NCBI RefSeq assembly: GCF_001426485.1
Contig: NZ_LMET01000002.1
Span: forward strand, 307,883 to 341,706
DNA length: 33,824 nucleotides
Source: Aeromicrobium sp. Root472D3
GTDB lineage: Bacteria > Actinomycetota > Actinomycetes > Propionibacteriales > Nocardioidaceae
Direction of reading: 5' to 3'
Part shown: positions 1-7,840 of the stretch, piece by piece
How positions within the stretch are numbered: the first letter of the stretch is position 1
How the letters are laid out: the number at the start of each line of letters is the position of its first letter
The notes under the pieces: model-generated
Told to the model about the DNA's origin: nothing
Database searches by the model: none
The model's input: the letters and a program-made list of their open reading frames with translations, nothing else
Translations under genes and position numbers: made by a program

Positions 1-372
1 CTCGACCTTCGGCACCATGACGACGTCGAGCTTGTCGCCGATCTCGGTCACGAGCGTGATGAGGTCGTCGAGCGCCCACGGGGAGTCGAGGCTGTTGATG
101 CGCGTCCAGAGCTGCGTGTCGCCGAACTCGGTCTTCCGGGCGATGTCGACCAGGCCCTGACGCGCGGCCTCCTTGTTCTCGGTCTTGATCGCGTCCTCGA
201 GGTTGCCGAGGATGATGTCGACCTTCTTCGCGATGTCGGGGACCTTGTCGGCCATCTTCGGGTTGCTCGGGTCGAAGAAGTGGATCATGCGGCTCGGGCG
301 GAACGGGATGTCCGCGAGCGGGGTCGGCGCGCCGACGGCGAGGGGGCGGAGGAATGCTCGGGGATTGCGCAC
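1..372 (-). CDS. HpcH/HpaI aldolase / citrate lyase beta-like protein (5' part only)
   Basis: The first 124 codons of a leftward gene run off the window at base 1, so the C-terminal part is unseen. The family cleaves or condenses CoA thioesters such as malyl-, methylmalyl- or citramalyl-CoA in a Mg-dependent TIM barrel; which substrate applies here cannot be told. Visible marks are RPSRMIHFFDPSN near residues 24-36, LGNLEDA near 54-60 (the acidic strand end typical of the family), LWTRINSLDSPW near 88-99 and VVMVPKVE at the window edge. GTG at 372 is preferred, with a GAGAG ribosome site 9 bases upstream; an in-frame TTG at 381 abuts that site and is less likely. It diverges from kdpD across about 160 bases. 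Family call is firm, substrate unknown. Confidence 0.85.
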   Translation of the reverse strand, partial: MRNPRAFLRPLAVGAPTPLADIPFRPSRMIHFFDPSNPKMADKVPDIAKKVDIILGNLEDAIKTENKEAARQGLVDIARKTEFGDTQLWTRINSLDSPWALDDLITLVTEIGDKLDVVMVPKVE

Positions 373-535
373 GCGGGTCAACTCTCTGTCGAGGCAGGTG
401 GGCGTCGAGTCGTGGCGTCGGGGAGTGCCGGACGTCAAAACTACCGGCCAGTATGCCGACGCCGTCGCCGATCGGCACCGTGGGGCCCGTGAGGTCGGCG
501 CTGGCGGTCGTCCGCGCGGTGCACGGGTGCACACT

Positions 536-3055
536 GTGAGCGTGGAACCAGCACCGCGCACCGGGGACTCGCCGACCAGGGGCAGTCTCCGTGTCTACCT
601 CGGTGCCTCGCCGGGCGTCGGCAAGACGTACGCGATGCTCGACGAGGGACGGCGGCGGGCGGCCCGCGGCACCGACGTCGTGATCGGCCTGGTCGAGACG
701 CACGGCCGCGAGCGCACGATCGAGCAGGTCGGCGACCTCGAGGTGGTGCCGCGCCGCGTGCTCGACCACCGCGGCTCGGCGCAGACGGAGCTCGACGTCG
801 CGGCGGTGATCGCCCGGGCCCCCGAGGTCGCGCTGGTCGACGAGCTGGCCCACACCAATGCCGACGGGGCGGGCAACGCCAAGCGGTGGCAGGACGTCGA
901 GCAGCTGCTCGAGGCCGGCATCTGCGTCATCACGACCGTCAACATCCAGCACCTCGAGTCGCTCAACGACGTCGTCGAGGCCATCACCGGCATCCGGCAG
1001 CGCGAGACGGTGCCCGACACGTTCGTGCGGCGGGCCGACGCGATCGAGCTCGTCGACATGAGCCCGCAGTCGCTGCGTCGCCGCATGGCGCACGGCAACG
1101 TCTACGCGGCCGACAAGGTCGACGCCGCGCTGTCGCAGTTCTTCCGCGAGGGCAACCTGACGGCGCTGCGCGAGCTGGCGCTGCTCTGGCTGGCCGATCG
1201 CGTCGACGAGGGCCTGGGACGCTACCGCGAGCAGCACGACATCGACTCGACGTGGGCCGCCCGCGAGCGCATCGTGGTCGCGGTCACCGGCGGCCCGGAG
1301 TCGGAGGTGCTGATGCGGCGGGCGGCGCGCATCGCGTCGAGGACCGGCGGAGGGCAGTGGGCCGCCCTGTACGTGACGCGCGGCGACGGGCTCGTCCAGA
1401 TGGATCCCGCCCGCCTGCACCGCCTGCACGCCATGACGACCGACATGGGCGGCACCTTCCACTCCGTCGTCGGCGACGACACCGCCACCGCGATCCTCGA
1501 CTTCGCCAAGGGCGAGAACGCGACGCAGGTGCTGATCGGCGCGAGCCGGCGCGGACGCCTCTCGACGCTCGCGAACCCGGGCGTCGGCGAGATCGTGATC
1601 GCCGAGTCGGGAGACATCGACGTCCACATCGTGACGCACGACGAGGCCCGCCGGAAGCGCGGGACCGTGCGCACCTCGCCCGATCTCGGCTGGCGCCGGC
1701 GCGCCGGTGGGTACGCGATCGGTGCGCTCGGCCCGTTCGCGCTGACCGCGCTGCTGCTCGCGACACCCGACGTCCACGGGCTGCCGACCGAGGCGATGCT
1801 GTTCATGGCGCTCGTGGTGGGCTCGGCGATCGTCGGAGGACGGTGGCCGGCGATCGTCTGCTCGTTCGTCAGCGGCTTCGCGCTCAACTTCTTCTTCACG
1901 CCACCGCTGCGCACCGTCACGATCGCGAGCGGCGAGAACGCGTTCGCGGTCGTGCTGTTCGTCGTGGTCGGCGTCGCGGTGTCGTCGGTCGTCGGCCTGG
2001 CGGCCCGGCGCTCGGCCCAGGCCGAGAAGGCCAGCGCCGAGGCCGACGCCCTGACGGTGCTGTCGCACAGCCTGCTGCACGCGGGCGACTTCGGCACGCT
2101 GCTGGCCGGTGCCTGCGAGCTGTTCGGCATGAAGGGGGCAGCGATCGTCGGTGCCGACGGCGAGGTGCGGCACGCCCACGGCGAGACGGTCGACGCCGGG
2201 ACGGCCGACGTCGTCATGCCGATCGACGACGACTCGAGCCTCGTGCTCGTGGGACGGTCGCTGCCGGCCGCCGACCAGCGTCTGCTCAAGGCGTACGCGG
2301 CGCACGCATCGGTGCTGGAGGAGCGTCGCCGGGCCGCCAAGGAGAGCAGCGAGCGGCGGGTGCTGGCCGAGACCGACCGCACGCGCACCGCCCTGCTGGC
2401 GGCGGTGTCGCACGACCTGCGGTCGCCCCTGTCGGCGGTCAAGGCGGCGGTCAGCAGCCTGCGCAACACCGACATCGAGTGGTCGGCCGACGACGAGGCC
2501 GCGCTGCTCGAGACCGTCGAGGAGGGGGCCGACCGGCTCGACGAGCTGGTCTCGAACCTGCTCGACATGAGCCGCATCCAGATGGGAGCGGTCAAGGCGC
2601 ACGTCGACGAGGTCGAGCTCGACGCCGTCGTCCACGCGGCCGTCGCGCCGCTGGCGGGACGCTCGCGCGTCGACGTGACGGTCGACCCCGAGGCCGCGCT
2701 GGTCGCGGCGGACGCGGGGCTGCTCGAGCGGGTCCTGGCGAACGTCGTCGGCAACGCCGTGGCCTACACGCCGGACGGCACCCGGGTCGCGGTGGAGGCG
2801 ACGCCGGCCGCCGGCCGACGCGTCGTCGTCCGCGTCGTCGACCGGGGTCCCGGGGTGCCGGCCGCGCAGAGGGACGGCCTGTTCGAGCCGTTCCAGCGGC
2901 TGGGCGACGTGCCGCGCGGCGAGGGTGTCGGCCTGGGCCTGGCCGTGGCCCGCGGGCTCACCGAGGCGATGGGCGGTACGTTGACGGCCGAGGACACGCC
3001 CGGCAGCGGGCTGACGTTCGTCCTCGACCTGCCCGCGGCGGGCGGCGGACGATGA
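536..3055 (+). CDS. kdpD: KdpD osmosensitive K+ channel sensor histidine kinase
   Basis: Membrane sensor kinase of the KdpDE two-component system, which controls the KdpFABC potassium pump under K+ limitation. The 839-residue protein has the whole family order: N-terminal KdpD domain with Walker A GASPGVGKT at residues 23-31 and a VALVDELAHTN Walker B-like segment; a universal-stress-protein domain (about 240-370, ending in the GASRRGRLS loop); four close membrane helices (about 390-490); a GAF-like segment; a HisKA domain with phospho-acceptor H626 in AAVSHDLRSP; and an ATPase domain with NVVGNAVAYTP, DRGPGVP and GVGLGLAV. GTG at 536 is chosen because the family domain begins only some 17 residues later; GTG 542 is also possible. 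It is followed after 13 bases by kdpE. No kdpFABC gene is adjacent, as the upstream neighbour is a divergent lyase gene. Confidence 0.95.
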   Translation: MSVEPAPRTGDSPTRGSLRVYLGASPGVGKTYAMLDEGRRRAARGTDVVIGLVETHGRERTIEQVGDLEVVPRRVLDHRGSAQTELDVAAVIARAPEVALVDELAHTNADGAGNAKRWQDVEQLLEAGICVITTVNIQHLESLNDVVEAITGIRQRETVPDTFVRRADAIELVDMSPQSLRRRMAHGNVYAADKVDAALSQFFREGNLTALRELALLWLADRVDEGLGRYREQHDIDSTWAARERIVVAVTGGPESEVLMRRAARIASRTGGGQWAALYVTRGDGLVQMDPARLHRLHAMTTDMGGTFHSVVGDDTATAILDFAKGENATQVLIGASRRGRLSTLANPGVGEIVIAESGDIDVHIVTHDEARRKRGTVRTSPDLGWRRRAGGYAIGALGPFALTALLLATPDVHGLPTEAMLFMALVVGSAIVGGRWPAIVCSFVSGFALNFFFTPPLRTVTIASGENAFAVVLFVVVGVAVSSVVGLAARRSAQAEKASAEADALTVLSHSLLHAGDFGTLLAGACELFGMKGAAIVGADGEVRHAHGETVDAGTADVVMPIDDDSSLVLVGRSLPAADQRLLKAYAAHASVLEERRRAAKESSERRVLAETDRTRTALLAAVSHDLRSPLSAVKAAVSSLRNTDIEWSADDEAALLETVEEGADRLDELVSNLLDMSRIQMGAVKAHVDEVELDAVVHAAVAPLAGRSRVDVTVDPEAALVAADAGLLERVLANVVGNAVAYTPDGTRVAVEATPAAGRRVVVRVVDRGPGVPAAQRDGLFEPFQRLGDVPRGEGVGLGLAVARGLTEAMGGTLTAEDTPGSGLTFVLDLPAAGGGR

Positions 3056-3068
3056 GGAGGGGCGGACG

Positions 3069-3752
3069 ATGACGTTCGTGCTGGCCGTCGACGACGACCC
3101 CGCGATCCTGCGCACGCTGTCGATCAACCTGCGCGCCCGCGGCTACGACGTCGAGACCGCCGGCGACGGACGCTCGGCGCTGCAGGTCGTCGACGAGCGG
3201 ATGCCCGATGCGGTGATCCTCGACCTCGGTCTGCCCGATCTCGACGGCGTCGCGGTGCTGAAGCGGCTGCGGACGTTCACGCAGGTGCCCGTCGTGGTGC
3301 TGTCGGCCCGTCACGAGTCCGACGACAAGGTCGAGGCGCTCGACGAGGGCGCCGACGACTACGTCACCAAGCCGTTCGACATGGAGGAGCTGCTCGCCCG
3401 CGTCCGCTCGGCCATCCGCAGGTCCGGGGCGGGGGAGGCGGCGCTCGTCGTCACGGCCGGCGACGTGCGTCTCGACGTCACCGAGCGCCGTGCGACCCGT
3501 GCCGGCGACGAGGTGCGGCTCACGCCGACCGAGTGGCACGTCGTCGAGGTGCTGGCCCGGCGACAGGGCCGGCTCGTCCGCCAGGCCGATCTGCTGCACG
3601 AGGTGTGGGGCCCCGGCTACGACCGCGAGACCAACTACCTGCGGGTCTACCTCGCGCAGATCCGCCGCAAGCTCGAGTCCGATCCGTCCCGCCCCACGAT
3701 GTTCCTCACCGATCCCGGCATCGGCTACCGACTGGTGACCTCCGGCGTCTGA
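3069..3752 (+). CDS. kdpE: KdpE response regulator (OmpR/PhoB family)
   Basis: DNA-binding partner of KdpD. The 227-residue protein has a receiver domain (1-120) with acidic pocket DDD at 8-10, phospho-acceptor D52 in VILDLGLPDLDG, and the conserved Lys in VTKPFD near 102. A winged-helix output domain follows (about 130-225), with RLTPTEWHVVEVLARRQGRLV and the typical NYLRVYLAQIRRKLE recognition region. Start ATG has a GAGGAGGGG ribosome site that begins inside the kdpD stop codon, so the two genes are one transcription unit and likely translationally coupled. The gene converges on the DUF503 locus with a 15-base gap. In the family the phosphorylated regulator activates kdpFABC; that target is not in this window. 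Confidence 0.94.
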   Translation: MTFVLAVDDDPAILRTLSINLRARGYDVETAGDGRSALQVVDERMPDAVILDLGLPDLDGVAVLKRLRTFTQVPVVVLSARHESDDKVEALDEGADDYVTKPFDMEELLARVRSAIRRSGAGEAALVVTAGDVRLDVTERRATRAGDEVRLTPTEWHVVEVLARRQGRLVRQADLLHEVWGPGYDRETNYLRVYLAQIRRKLESDPSRPTMFLTDPGIGYRLVTSGV

Positions 3753-3767
3753 TCCCCCGACGGGCCG

Positions 3768-4084
3768 TCACAGGTCGTCGGCGCGCACGACACGCCGCAG
3801 GGCCGAGAGCAGCTCGACCTCCGGTCGGCGGGCGACCAGGTCCTCGACCCGGTCGAGCACGTCGTTCACGTGCTGGCTGTGGCCGCCACCACCGAGACGG
3901 CGATCCCTGCCCGCCGGTGCAGGTCGAGGGCGGACGTCTCGGCCGCCGAGACCGGGAACGTCCGCCGCAGGTCGGCGATCAGGGGACGGACGACCGACCG
4001 CTTCTGCTTGAGGGAGTGCACGTCGCCCAGCAACAGGTCGAACGAGATCCACCCGACCCACGTGCCGTCGCGTCCGCCGCTCAT
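3768..4084 (-). pseudogene. DUF503 family protein, frameshifted
   Basis: Leftward reading from ATG 4084 gives a good DUF503 (YlxP-like) N-terminus: WVGWISFDLLLGDVHSLKQK, then VRPLIADLRRTFPVSAAET and RRAGIAVSVVAA. The frame then meets TGA at about 3868. The family C-terminus continues at once in another frame (SQHVNDVLDRVEDLV, then ARRPEVELLSALRRVVRADDL, stop at 3768). Adding one base between 3880 and 3881 restores VVAADSQHVNDVLD, which fits the family, so a one-base deletion is the simplest reading. It may be a real mutation or a sequencing error. The start overlaps the stop of the upstream epimerase gene as ATGA, so it was translationally coupled to it. DUF503 proteins are about 95 residues long and of unsettled function; in several bacteria they sit near ribosome maturation genes. 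Confidence 0.85.
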
Positions 4085-4935
4085 GCGTCGGCGGGGTAGC
4101 CCTTCGCCAGCAGCTCGACGAGCGTCGGACGCGTGGGCGTCCAGCCGAGCTCGCTCCTGGCGCGCTCGCCCGTCGCCTGCTGGTCGAGCAGGAGCGCCTC
4201 GCCGAACGCACCGAGCCGCTCGAGCGTCGCGTCGTCCGACTCCGGCTCGACCGTCGGGGCCAGCGCCTCGCCGAGCTCGCGGACCGTGGGGTTGTCCCCG
4301 GACGCCGCGATGTACGCCCTGCCGCCCGGTGCGCCGGTCAGGACCCGCACGTAGAGATCGGCCAAGTCGTCGACGTGGACCGTCGTCCAGTGCTGCTCGC
4401 CGCTGCCGATGAGGGTCAGGGTGCCGCCGTCGACGCCGCCGGCCAGCATCGCGGGGATGCCGGCTCCGCGGCCGTAGACGATGCCCGGCTGCACGACCGA
4501 CCCCTTAACGTCCGAGGTGAGGACGCGCTGCTCGCCGGCCGGCCGCCAGGACGTGATCGCGGGGGCGTGGGGCTCCTGGGTCTCGACGATCGCGTCGCCC
4601 GAGCCGTACGTCCAGATGCCACCGGTGTGCACGAACGGCTTGTCGGTGCCGCCGAAGGCGTCGAGAGCAGCGGTGATCACTGAGTCGTTGAGCTCGGCGT
4701 CGCGCTCGTCCCCGCCGGCGGCGGTGTGCACGAGGCCGTCGTGCGTGCGCAGCTCGGAGGCGAGCCACGGGGCGTCGAACAGGTCGCCGATGACGCCGGT
4801 CGCGCCGAGGTCGCTGGCCTTGAGCGACGACTGCTGGCTGCGGACGACCGCCGTGACCTGGTGTCCCTGGGCGACGAGAGCCGCCGTGACGGCCGATCCG
4901 ATGAGTCCGGTGGAGCCGGTGAGCAAGATCTTCAT
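4081..4935 (-). CDS. NAD(P)-dependent epimerase/dehydratase family protein (extended SDR)
   Basis: A Rossmann-fold sugar-nucleotide-epimerase-like or isomerase-like oxidoreductase of 284 residues. MKILLTGSTGLIGSAV gives the nucleotide loop GxxGxxG at residues 7-13; later marks are GVIGDLFDAPWLASEL (cofactor-pocket acid), LVHTAAGGD, a putative QPGIVYGRGAG substrate-side segment, and HWTTVHVDDLADLYVRVL, which is typical of the extended SDR group. The classic YxxxK catalytic pair is not obvious, so it may be an atypical or NmrA-like member. ATG 4935 is preferred because the glycine loop follows directly; an in-frame ATG at 4956 would add seven residues. It overlaps the DUF503 gene by four bases. 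The substrate cannot be inferred. Confidence 0.85.
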   Translation of the reverse strand: MKILLTGSTGLIGSAVTAALVAQGHQVTAVVRSQQSSLKASDLGATGVIGDLFDAPWLASELRTHDGLVHTAAGGDERDAELNDSVITAALDAFGGTDKPFVHTGGIWTYGSGDAIVETQEPHAPAITSWRPAGEQRVLTSDVKGSVVQPGIVYGRGAGIPAMLAGGVDGGTLTLIGSGEQHWTTVHVDDLADLYVRVLTGAPGGRAYIAASGDNPTVRELGEALAPTVEPESDDATLERLGAFGEALLLDQQATGERARSELGWTPTRPTLVELLAKGYPADA

Positions 4936-4973
4936 GCCTGCGTCAACCGGGACCATACCGACGGTATTCCGCG

Positions 4974-5288
4974 TCAGTCGAAGATCTCCGACAGCCAGTG
5001 CTCCTTCTTCTTCTTGCGGTACGGCTGCTGGTCGTAGCCGCCGCGCCGGTCGTCGTACCGGGGGGACTCGTCACGGCGGGGTGCGTCGTACCGCGGCTCG
5101 GCGTACTGCTGCTGGGGCACGGGGGAGGGCGCGGCGGGCGCGGCGGGGACGTCCGCGGCGGCCCGCTCGAGGATCTTGTCGAGCTCGCCGCGGTCGAGCC
5201 ACACCCCCCGACACTCCGGGCAGTAGTCGATCTCGATGCCGGCCCGCTCGCTCATCACGAGGGTGGCGCTGTCGGTAGGGCACTTCAT
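4974..5288 (-). CDS. TFIIB-type zinc-ribbon (zf-TFIIB) small protein
   Basis: A 104-residue protein whose first 45 residues form a zinc ribbon: CPTDSATLVM near residue 3, then IDYCPECRGVWLDRGELDKIL, the family hallmark (CxxC followed by GxWLDxGEL). The rest is low-complexity linker rich in Pro, Ala, Gln, Arg and Tyr, then a basic KKKKEHWLSEIFD tail. Only three cysteines are seen; the fourth ligand position (CPTD instead of CPxC) holds Asp, so metal binding may be Cys3-Asp or incomplete. Start ATG has a GTCAGG ribosome site 1-2 bases upstream, rather close. The role of these proteins is not known. It lies in a leftward run of small genes. Confidence 0.82.
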   Translation of the reverse strand: MKCPTDSATLVMSERAGIEIDYCPECRGVWLDRGELDKILERAAADVPAAPAAPSPVPQQQYAEPRYDAPRRDESPRYDDRRGGYDQQPYRKKKKEHWLSEIFD

Positions 5289-5328
5289 ACCTGACCAACT
5301 CGCGTCGTGCGGTGAGAGTTCCCCCGGA

Positions 5329-5565
5329 TCAGTGGCCGGGGTGGCGACGGGTGATCTGGACGAGCTTCTCGACCGCCGACACCGTCAGCACGGTGCCGGT
5401 CGACACGATCAGCATCCAGCCGACCCCGTCGACCAGGACGTGCGTCCACCGCGGCGCCCCGGGTCGGTAGAGCACGGCGGCCACGACCGTCAGGACGACG
5501 AGTCCGACCGCGAGCACCACGAGCGCCTCGCGGGCCCGTGACTCCGGTGACCGTCGGCTCGCCAT
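5329..5565 (-). CDS. small two-helix membrane protein of unknown function
   Basis: A 78-residue protein with a basic N-terminus (ASRRSPESRAR), a first membrane helix (ALVVLAVGLVVLTVVAAVLY), a short loop with RPGAPRWTHVLVDG, a second helix (VGWMLIVSTGTVLTVSAV) and a basic tail (EKLVQITRRHPGH). Positive-inside charge suggests both termini are cytoplasmic. I recognise no family. ATG 5565 is used; an in-frame GTG at 5574 is possible. Coding status rests on length, hydrophobic pattern and position within a leftward gene run, about 40 bases upstream of the zinc-ribbon gene. Confidence 0.68.
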   Translation of the reverse strand: MASRRSPESRAREALVVLAVGLVVLTVVAAVLYRPGAPRWTHVLVDGVGWMLIVSTGTVLTVSAVEKLVQITRRHPGH

Positions 5566-5622
5566 GTGACCCACGTTACGTCCAGCCGGGCGGCCTCGCC
5601 AGCGCGCTCGAGGAGCCCGACG

Positions 5623-5961
5623 TCACGAGCAGGGGACGCACCGGCGGGCCACGGGCCGTGCCTCGAGCCGTCCGTCGGGGATCGTCGCCCCGCACCGCTC
5701 GCACACCCCGTACGTCCCGGCGCGCACGCGTTCGAGGGCCGCGTCGATCTCCACGAGCCGTCCGCGCACCTGCTCGACCATCGTGCTGACCTGCGAGCGC
5801 TCGAACGCGATCGTGGAGCCCTCGGGGTCGTGCTCGTCGTCGGCGTTGGAGTCGGCGGACGCCTCGACGATGCCGTCGAAGTCGCGCGTCAACGACGCCA
5901 GCAGTCGCTGGGACGCGACGCGCTCGGCCTCGAGCGCGGTCGTCGCGGCACCGGTGTCCAT
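5623..5961 (-). CDS. TraR/DksA family zinc-finger protein
   Basis: A 112-residue protein of the DksA/TraR type, whose members bind in the RNA polymerase secondary channel and tune initiation. The N-terminal two thirds is a helical hairpin (ALEAERVASQRLLASLTRDF, then VSTMVEQVRGRLVEIDAALERV). The C-terminus has the four-cysteine finger: CERCG, GRLEARPVARRC and CVPC (CxxC...CxxC), with YGVCERCGATIP as the usual entry. The acidic coiled-coil tip of true DksA is not evident (the loop reads SADSNADDEHDPEG), so function in RNA polymerase control is uncertain. GAGGTG centred six bases before ATG 5961 is an excellent ribosome site and decides the start over GTG 5970, which lies inside it. Confidence 0.87.
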   Translation of the reverse strand: MDTGAATTALEAERVASQRLLASLTRDFDGIVEASADSNADDEHDPEGSTIAFERSQVSTMVEQVRGRLVEIDAALERVRAGTYGVCERCGATIPDGRLEARPVARRCVPCS

Positions 5962-5982
5962 CGCGTGCACCTCGTCCGGAAG

Positions 5983-6014
5983 GAGACTGCCCTGAGAAGA
6001 GACTGCTCTGAAAA
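5983..6014. repeat. 16-bp imperfect tandem repeat
   Basis: Two adjacent 16-base units, GAGACTGCCCTGAGAA (5983-5998) and GAGACTGCTCTGAAAA (5999-6014), differ at two positions. They lie between the tRNA-Lys terminator and the DksA-like gene, in the upstream region of the latter. A role as a regulator site or a slippage product cannot be separated. Confidence 0.75.
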
Positions 6015-6019
6015 GAGCA

Positions 6020-6049
6020 AAGGCCCCGTTCGGCGAGGAACGGGGCCTT
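6020..6049 (-). terminator. rho-independent terminator after tRNA-Lys
   Basis: An 11-bp perfect stem (AAGGCCCCGTT / AACGGGGCCTT) closes an 8-base loop. On the minus strand it follows the tRNA by five bases and is trailed by a T-rich stretch (TTTGCTCTTTTC), as expected for a terminator reading leftward. Confidence 0.85.
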
Positions 6050-6054
6050 CACAG

Positions 6055-6127
<73 letters not shown>

Positions 6128-6169
6128 CGAGTGGCTGAGCCACGAAGCGAGAGAAACGTTAGCAGGGGG

Positions 6170-7711
6170 TCAGGTGGTTCTCGAAACCAGGCCTCCCTCG
6201 AGCACCGCGTGGGCCGCGTTGTGCCCTGCAATTCCGCTGACTGCGCCTCCGCGGCGGGCTCCGCTGCCGCACAACAGCACCCGCGGGTCGGACGTCTCGA
6301 CGCCCCAGCGGGCCGCCGCCGAGCGGGGCCGCTCGTCCTCCTCGAGCCACGGCCACTGCAGGTCGCCGTGGAAGATGTGCCCGCCCGGCATGCCCAGGGC
6401 GGCCTCGATCTGCGCGGGCGTCTTGTGCTCGACGCCGAGCACCAGCGGCTCGAACGGCTCGGCGAGGTGCTCCTCGAGCGCGTCGACGACCTGGCGGTAC
6501 GCGCGCTCGGCCGCGGCCGCGTCCGGCAGCACCTCGTACGGCGTGTGCAGGCCGAAGTACGTCAGGGTCTGCGCGTCGCTCGCCGCGAGCTCCGGGCCGA
6601 GGATCGAGCGGTCGGTCAGCGTGTGGCAGTACAGCTCGCCGGCGGCGCGGTCGGGCAGCTCGCCGTCCGACGCCTGACGCCACGCGGTCTCGAGCTCGCT
6701 CATCGACTCCCCGAGGTGGAACGTGCCGGCGAACGCGATCGCGGGGTCGACGCCCGACCGCAGACGGGGCAGCCGGGAGACGAGCAGGTTGACCTTGAAC
6801 TGCGAGCCGGACGGCTTGGGCGGCGCGGGTCGTCCCATCAGCCCGGCCAGCACGTACGGCGCGACGCAGCTCAGCACGACGTCGGCGTCGACCGAGAAGC
6901 CGTCGCCGGCGACGACCACGCCGTCGTCCGACGCGGTGACCGACGTGACGCTGGCGCCGGTGACGATCGTCGCCCCGGCCTCGCGGGCGACGCGTTCGAG
7001 CTCGCCCGTCACGGCACCCATGCCGCCCACGGGAACCCGCCACTCGCCGGTCCCGTTGCCGATCAGGTGGTAGAGGAAGCAGCGGTTCTGGACGAGCGAG
7101 GGGTCGTGCAGCGACGCGAACGTGCCGATCAGCGCATCGGTCCCGACGACGCCCCGGACGAGGTCGTGCGAGAACCGCCGCTCGATCGCGGCGCCGAGGG
7201 GCTCGTCGACGACGTCGGTCCACACGGCCATGTCGCTGAGGTCGCGCAGGTTGCCGATGTGGGGGAGCGGCTCGAGCAGCGTCGTCGCGACGACGCCGGC
7301 GAGGTCGGCGACCTCGGCGTAGAACCGTCGCCACGCGTCGAGGTGGTCGTCGGAGCCGGTGAGGGCGCGGAACGAGTCGCGGGTCGCCGGCCCCTCGGTG
7401 GTCTCGACGAGCAGTCCGGAGTCGCCGTACGGGGTGTACGACGCCGTGTCGCGCGAGCGCAGCTCGAGGCGCAGACCCAGCTCGTCGATCAGTTGCTGGG
7501 GCATCAGGCTGACGAGGTACGAGTAGCGCGACAGGCGTGCGTCGAGGCCCTCGAACGTCTGGGCGCTGATCGCCGCGCCGCCGACGTGCGGCAGGCGCTC
7601 GAGGACGACGACGTCGCGGCCGGCGCGGGCCAGGTAGGTGGCGGCGACGAGGGCGTTGTGGCCGCCACCGACGATCACGACGTCGGCACGGGCGGGCGGG
7701 GTCTGCGTCAT
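6170..7711 (-). CDS. FAD-dependent oxidoreductase, phytoene desaturase/PYROXD2-like
   Basis: A 513-residue flavoprotein of the amine-oxidase/phytoene-desaturase superfamily. The N-terminal dinucleotide fold is clear: DVVIVGGGHNALVAATYLARAG (residues 10-31), then VVLERLPHVGGAAIS, the family's ERxxxVGGxA motif. The C-terminal FAD loop appears as RVLLCGSGARRGGAVSGIAGHNAA. Segments such as SRYSYLVSLMPQ and MPGGHIFHGDLQWPW resemble PYROXD2-like proteins rather than carotenoid enzymes, and no carotenoid genes are nearby. The substrate is unknown. ATG 7711 is chosen because a TAGGCT -10 element lies 7 bases upstream, suggesting a leaderless message. The gene diverges from the pirin gene and its 3' end lies about 40 bases before tRNA-Lys. 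Confidence 0.88.
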   Translation of the reverse strand: MTQTPPARADVVIVGGGHNALVAATYLARAGRDVVVLERLPHVGGAAISAQTFEGLDARLSRYSYLVSLMPQQLIDELGLRLELRSRDTASYTPYGDSGLLVETTEGPATRDSFRALTGSDDHLDAWRRFYAEVADLAGVVATTLLEPLPHIGNLRDLSDMAVWTDVVDEPLGAAIERRFSHDLVRGVVGTDALIGTFASLHDPSLVQNRCFLYHLIGNGTGEWRVPVGGMGAVTGELERVAREAGATIVTGASVTSVTASDDGVVVAGDGFSVDADVVLSCVAPYVLAGLMGRPAPPKPSGSQFKVNLLVSRLPRLRSGVDPAIAFAGTFHLGESMSELETAWRQASDGELPDRAAGELYCHTLTDRSILGPELAASDAQTLTYFGLHTPYEVLPDAAAAERAYRQVVDALEEHLAEPFEPLVLGVEHKTPAQIEAALGMPGGHIFHGDLQWPWLEEDERPRSAAARWGVETSDPRVLLCGSGARRGGAVSGIAGHNAAHAVLEGGLVSRTT

Positions 7712-7718
7712 GGCGCCC

Positions 7719-7724
7719 AGCCTA
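7719..7724 (-). promoter_or_regulatory. -10 element of leaderless oxidoreductase promoter
   Basis: TAGGCT on the minus strand ends 7 bases before ATG 7711, so transcription would begin at or next to the start codon. No good -35 is seen. This is inference from spacing only. Confidence 0.5.
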
Positions 7725-7787
7725 GGGTCGGGCGGTCCGCCGCGTCCGTACGTGTGGGCACCGATGCGGCTCCGGGTCAGGGAATGC

Positions 7788-7816
7788 TTGACGGTAGTTG
7801 AATGTTGAATTAGGTT
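7788..7816 (+). promoter_or_regulatory. pirin promoter with MarR-type operator in its spacer
   Basis: TTGACG (7788-7793) and TAGGTT (7811-7816) form -35 and -10 hexamers exactly 17 bases apart. The spacer is filled by GTTGAATGTTGAATT (7797-7811), two direct TTGAAT units in an otherwise very GC-rich region. The same 15-mer with one change lies upstream of yceI and marR at 29170-29184. A repressor bound here would block RNA polymerase; the MarR protein encoded at 28667-29140 is the obvious candidate. The promoter layout is seen; the regulator assignment is inference. Confidence 0.7.
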
Positions 7817-7840
7817 GAGACGCCTACCGAGGAGAACCCG

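Noticed and set aside
173..535. Extension of KdpD upstream to base 173
   Set aside because: The added 121 residues match nothing, overlap the lyase gene on the other strand, and the KdpD domain begins just after GTG 536.
3768..4084. Programmed frameshift in the DUF503 gene
   Set aside because: There is no slippery heptamer or downstream structure at the joint, and the family is not known to use one; deletion or sequencing error is simpler.
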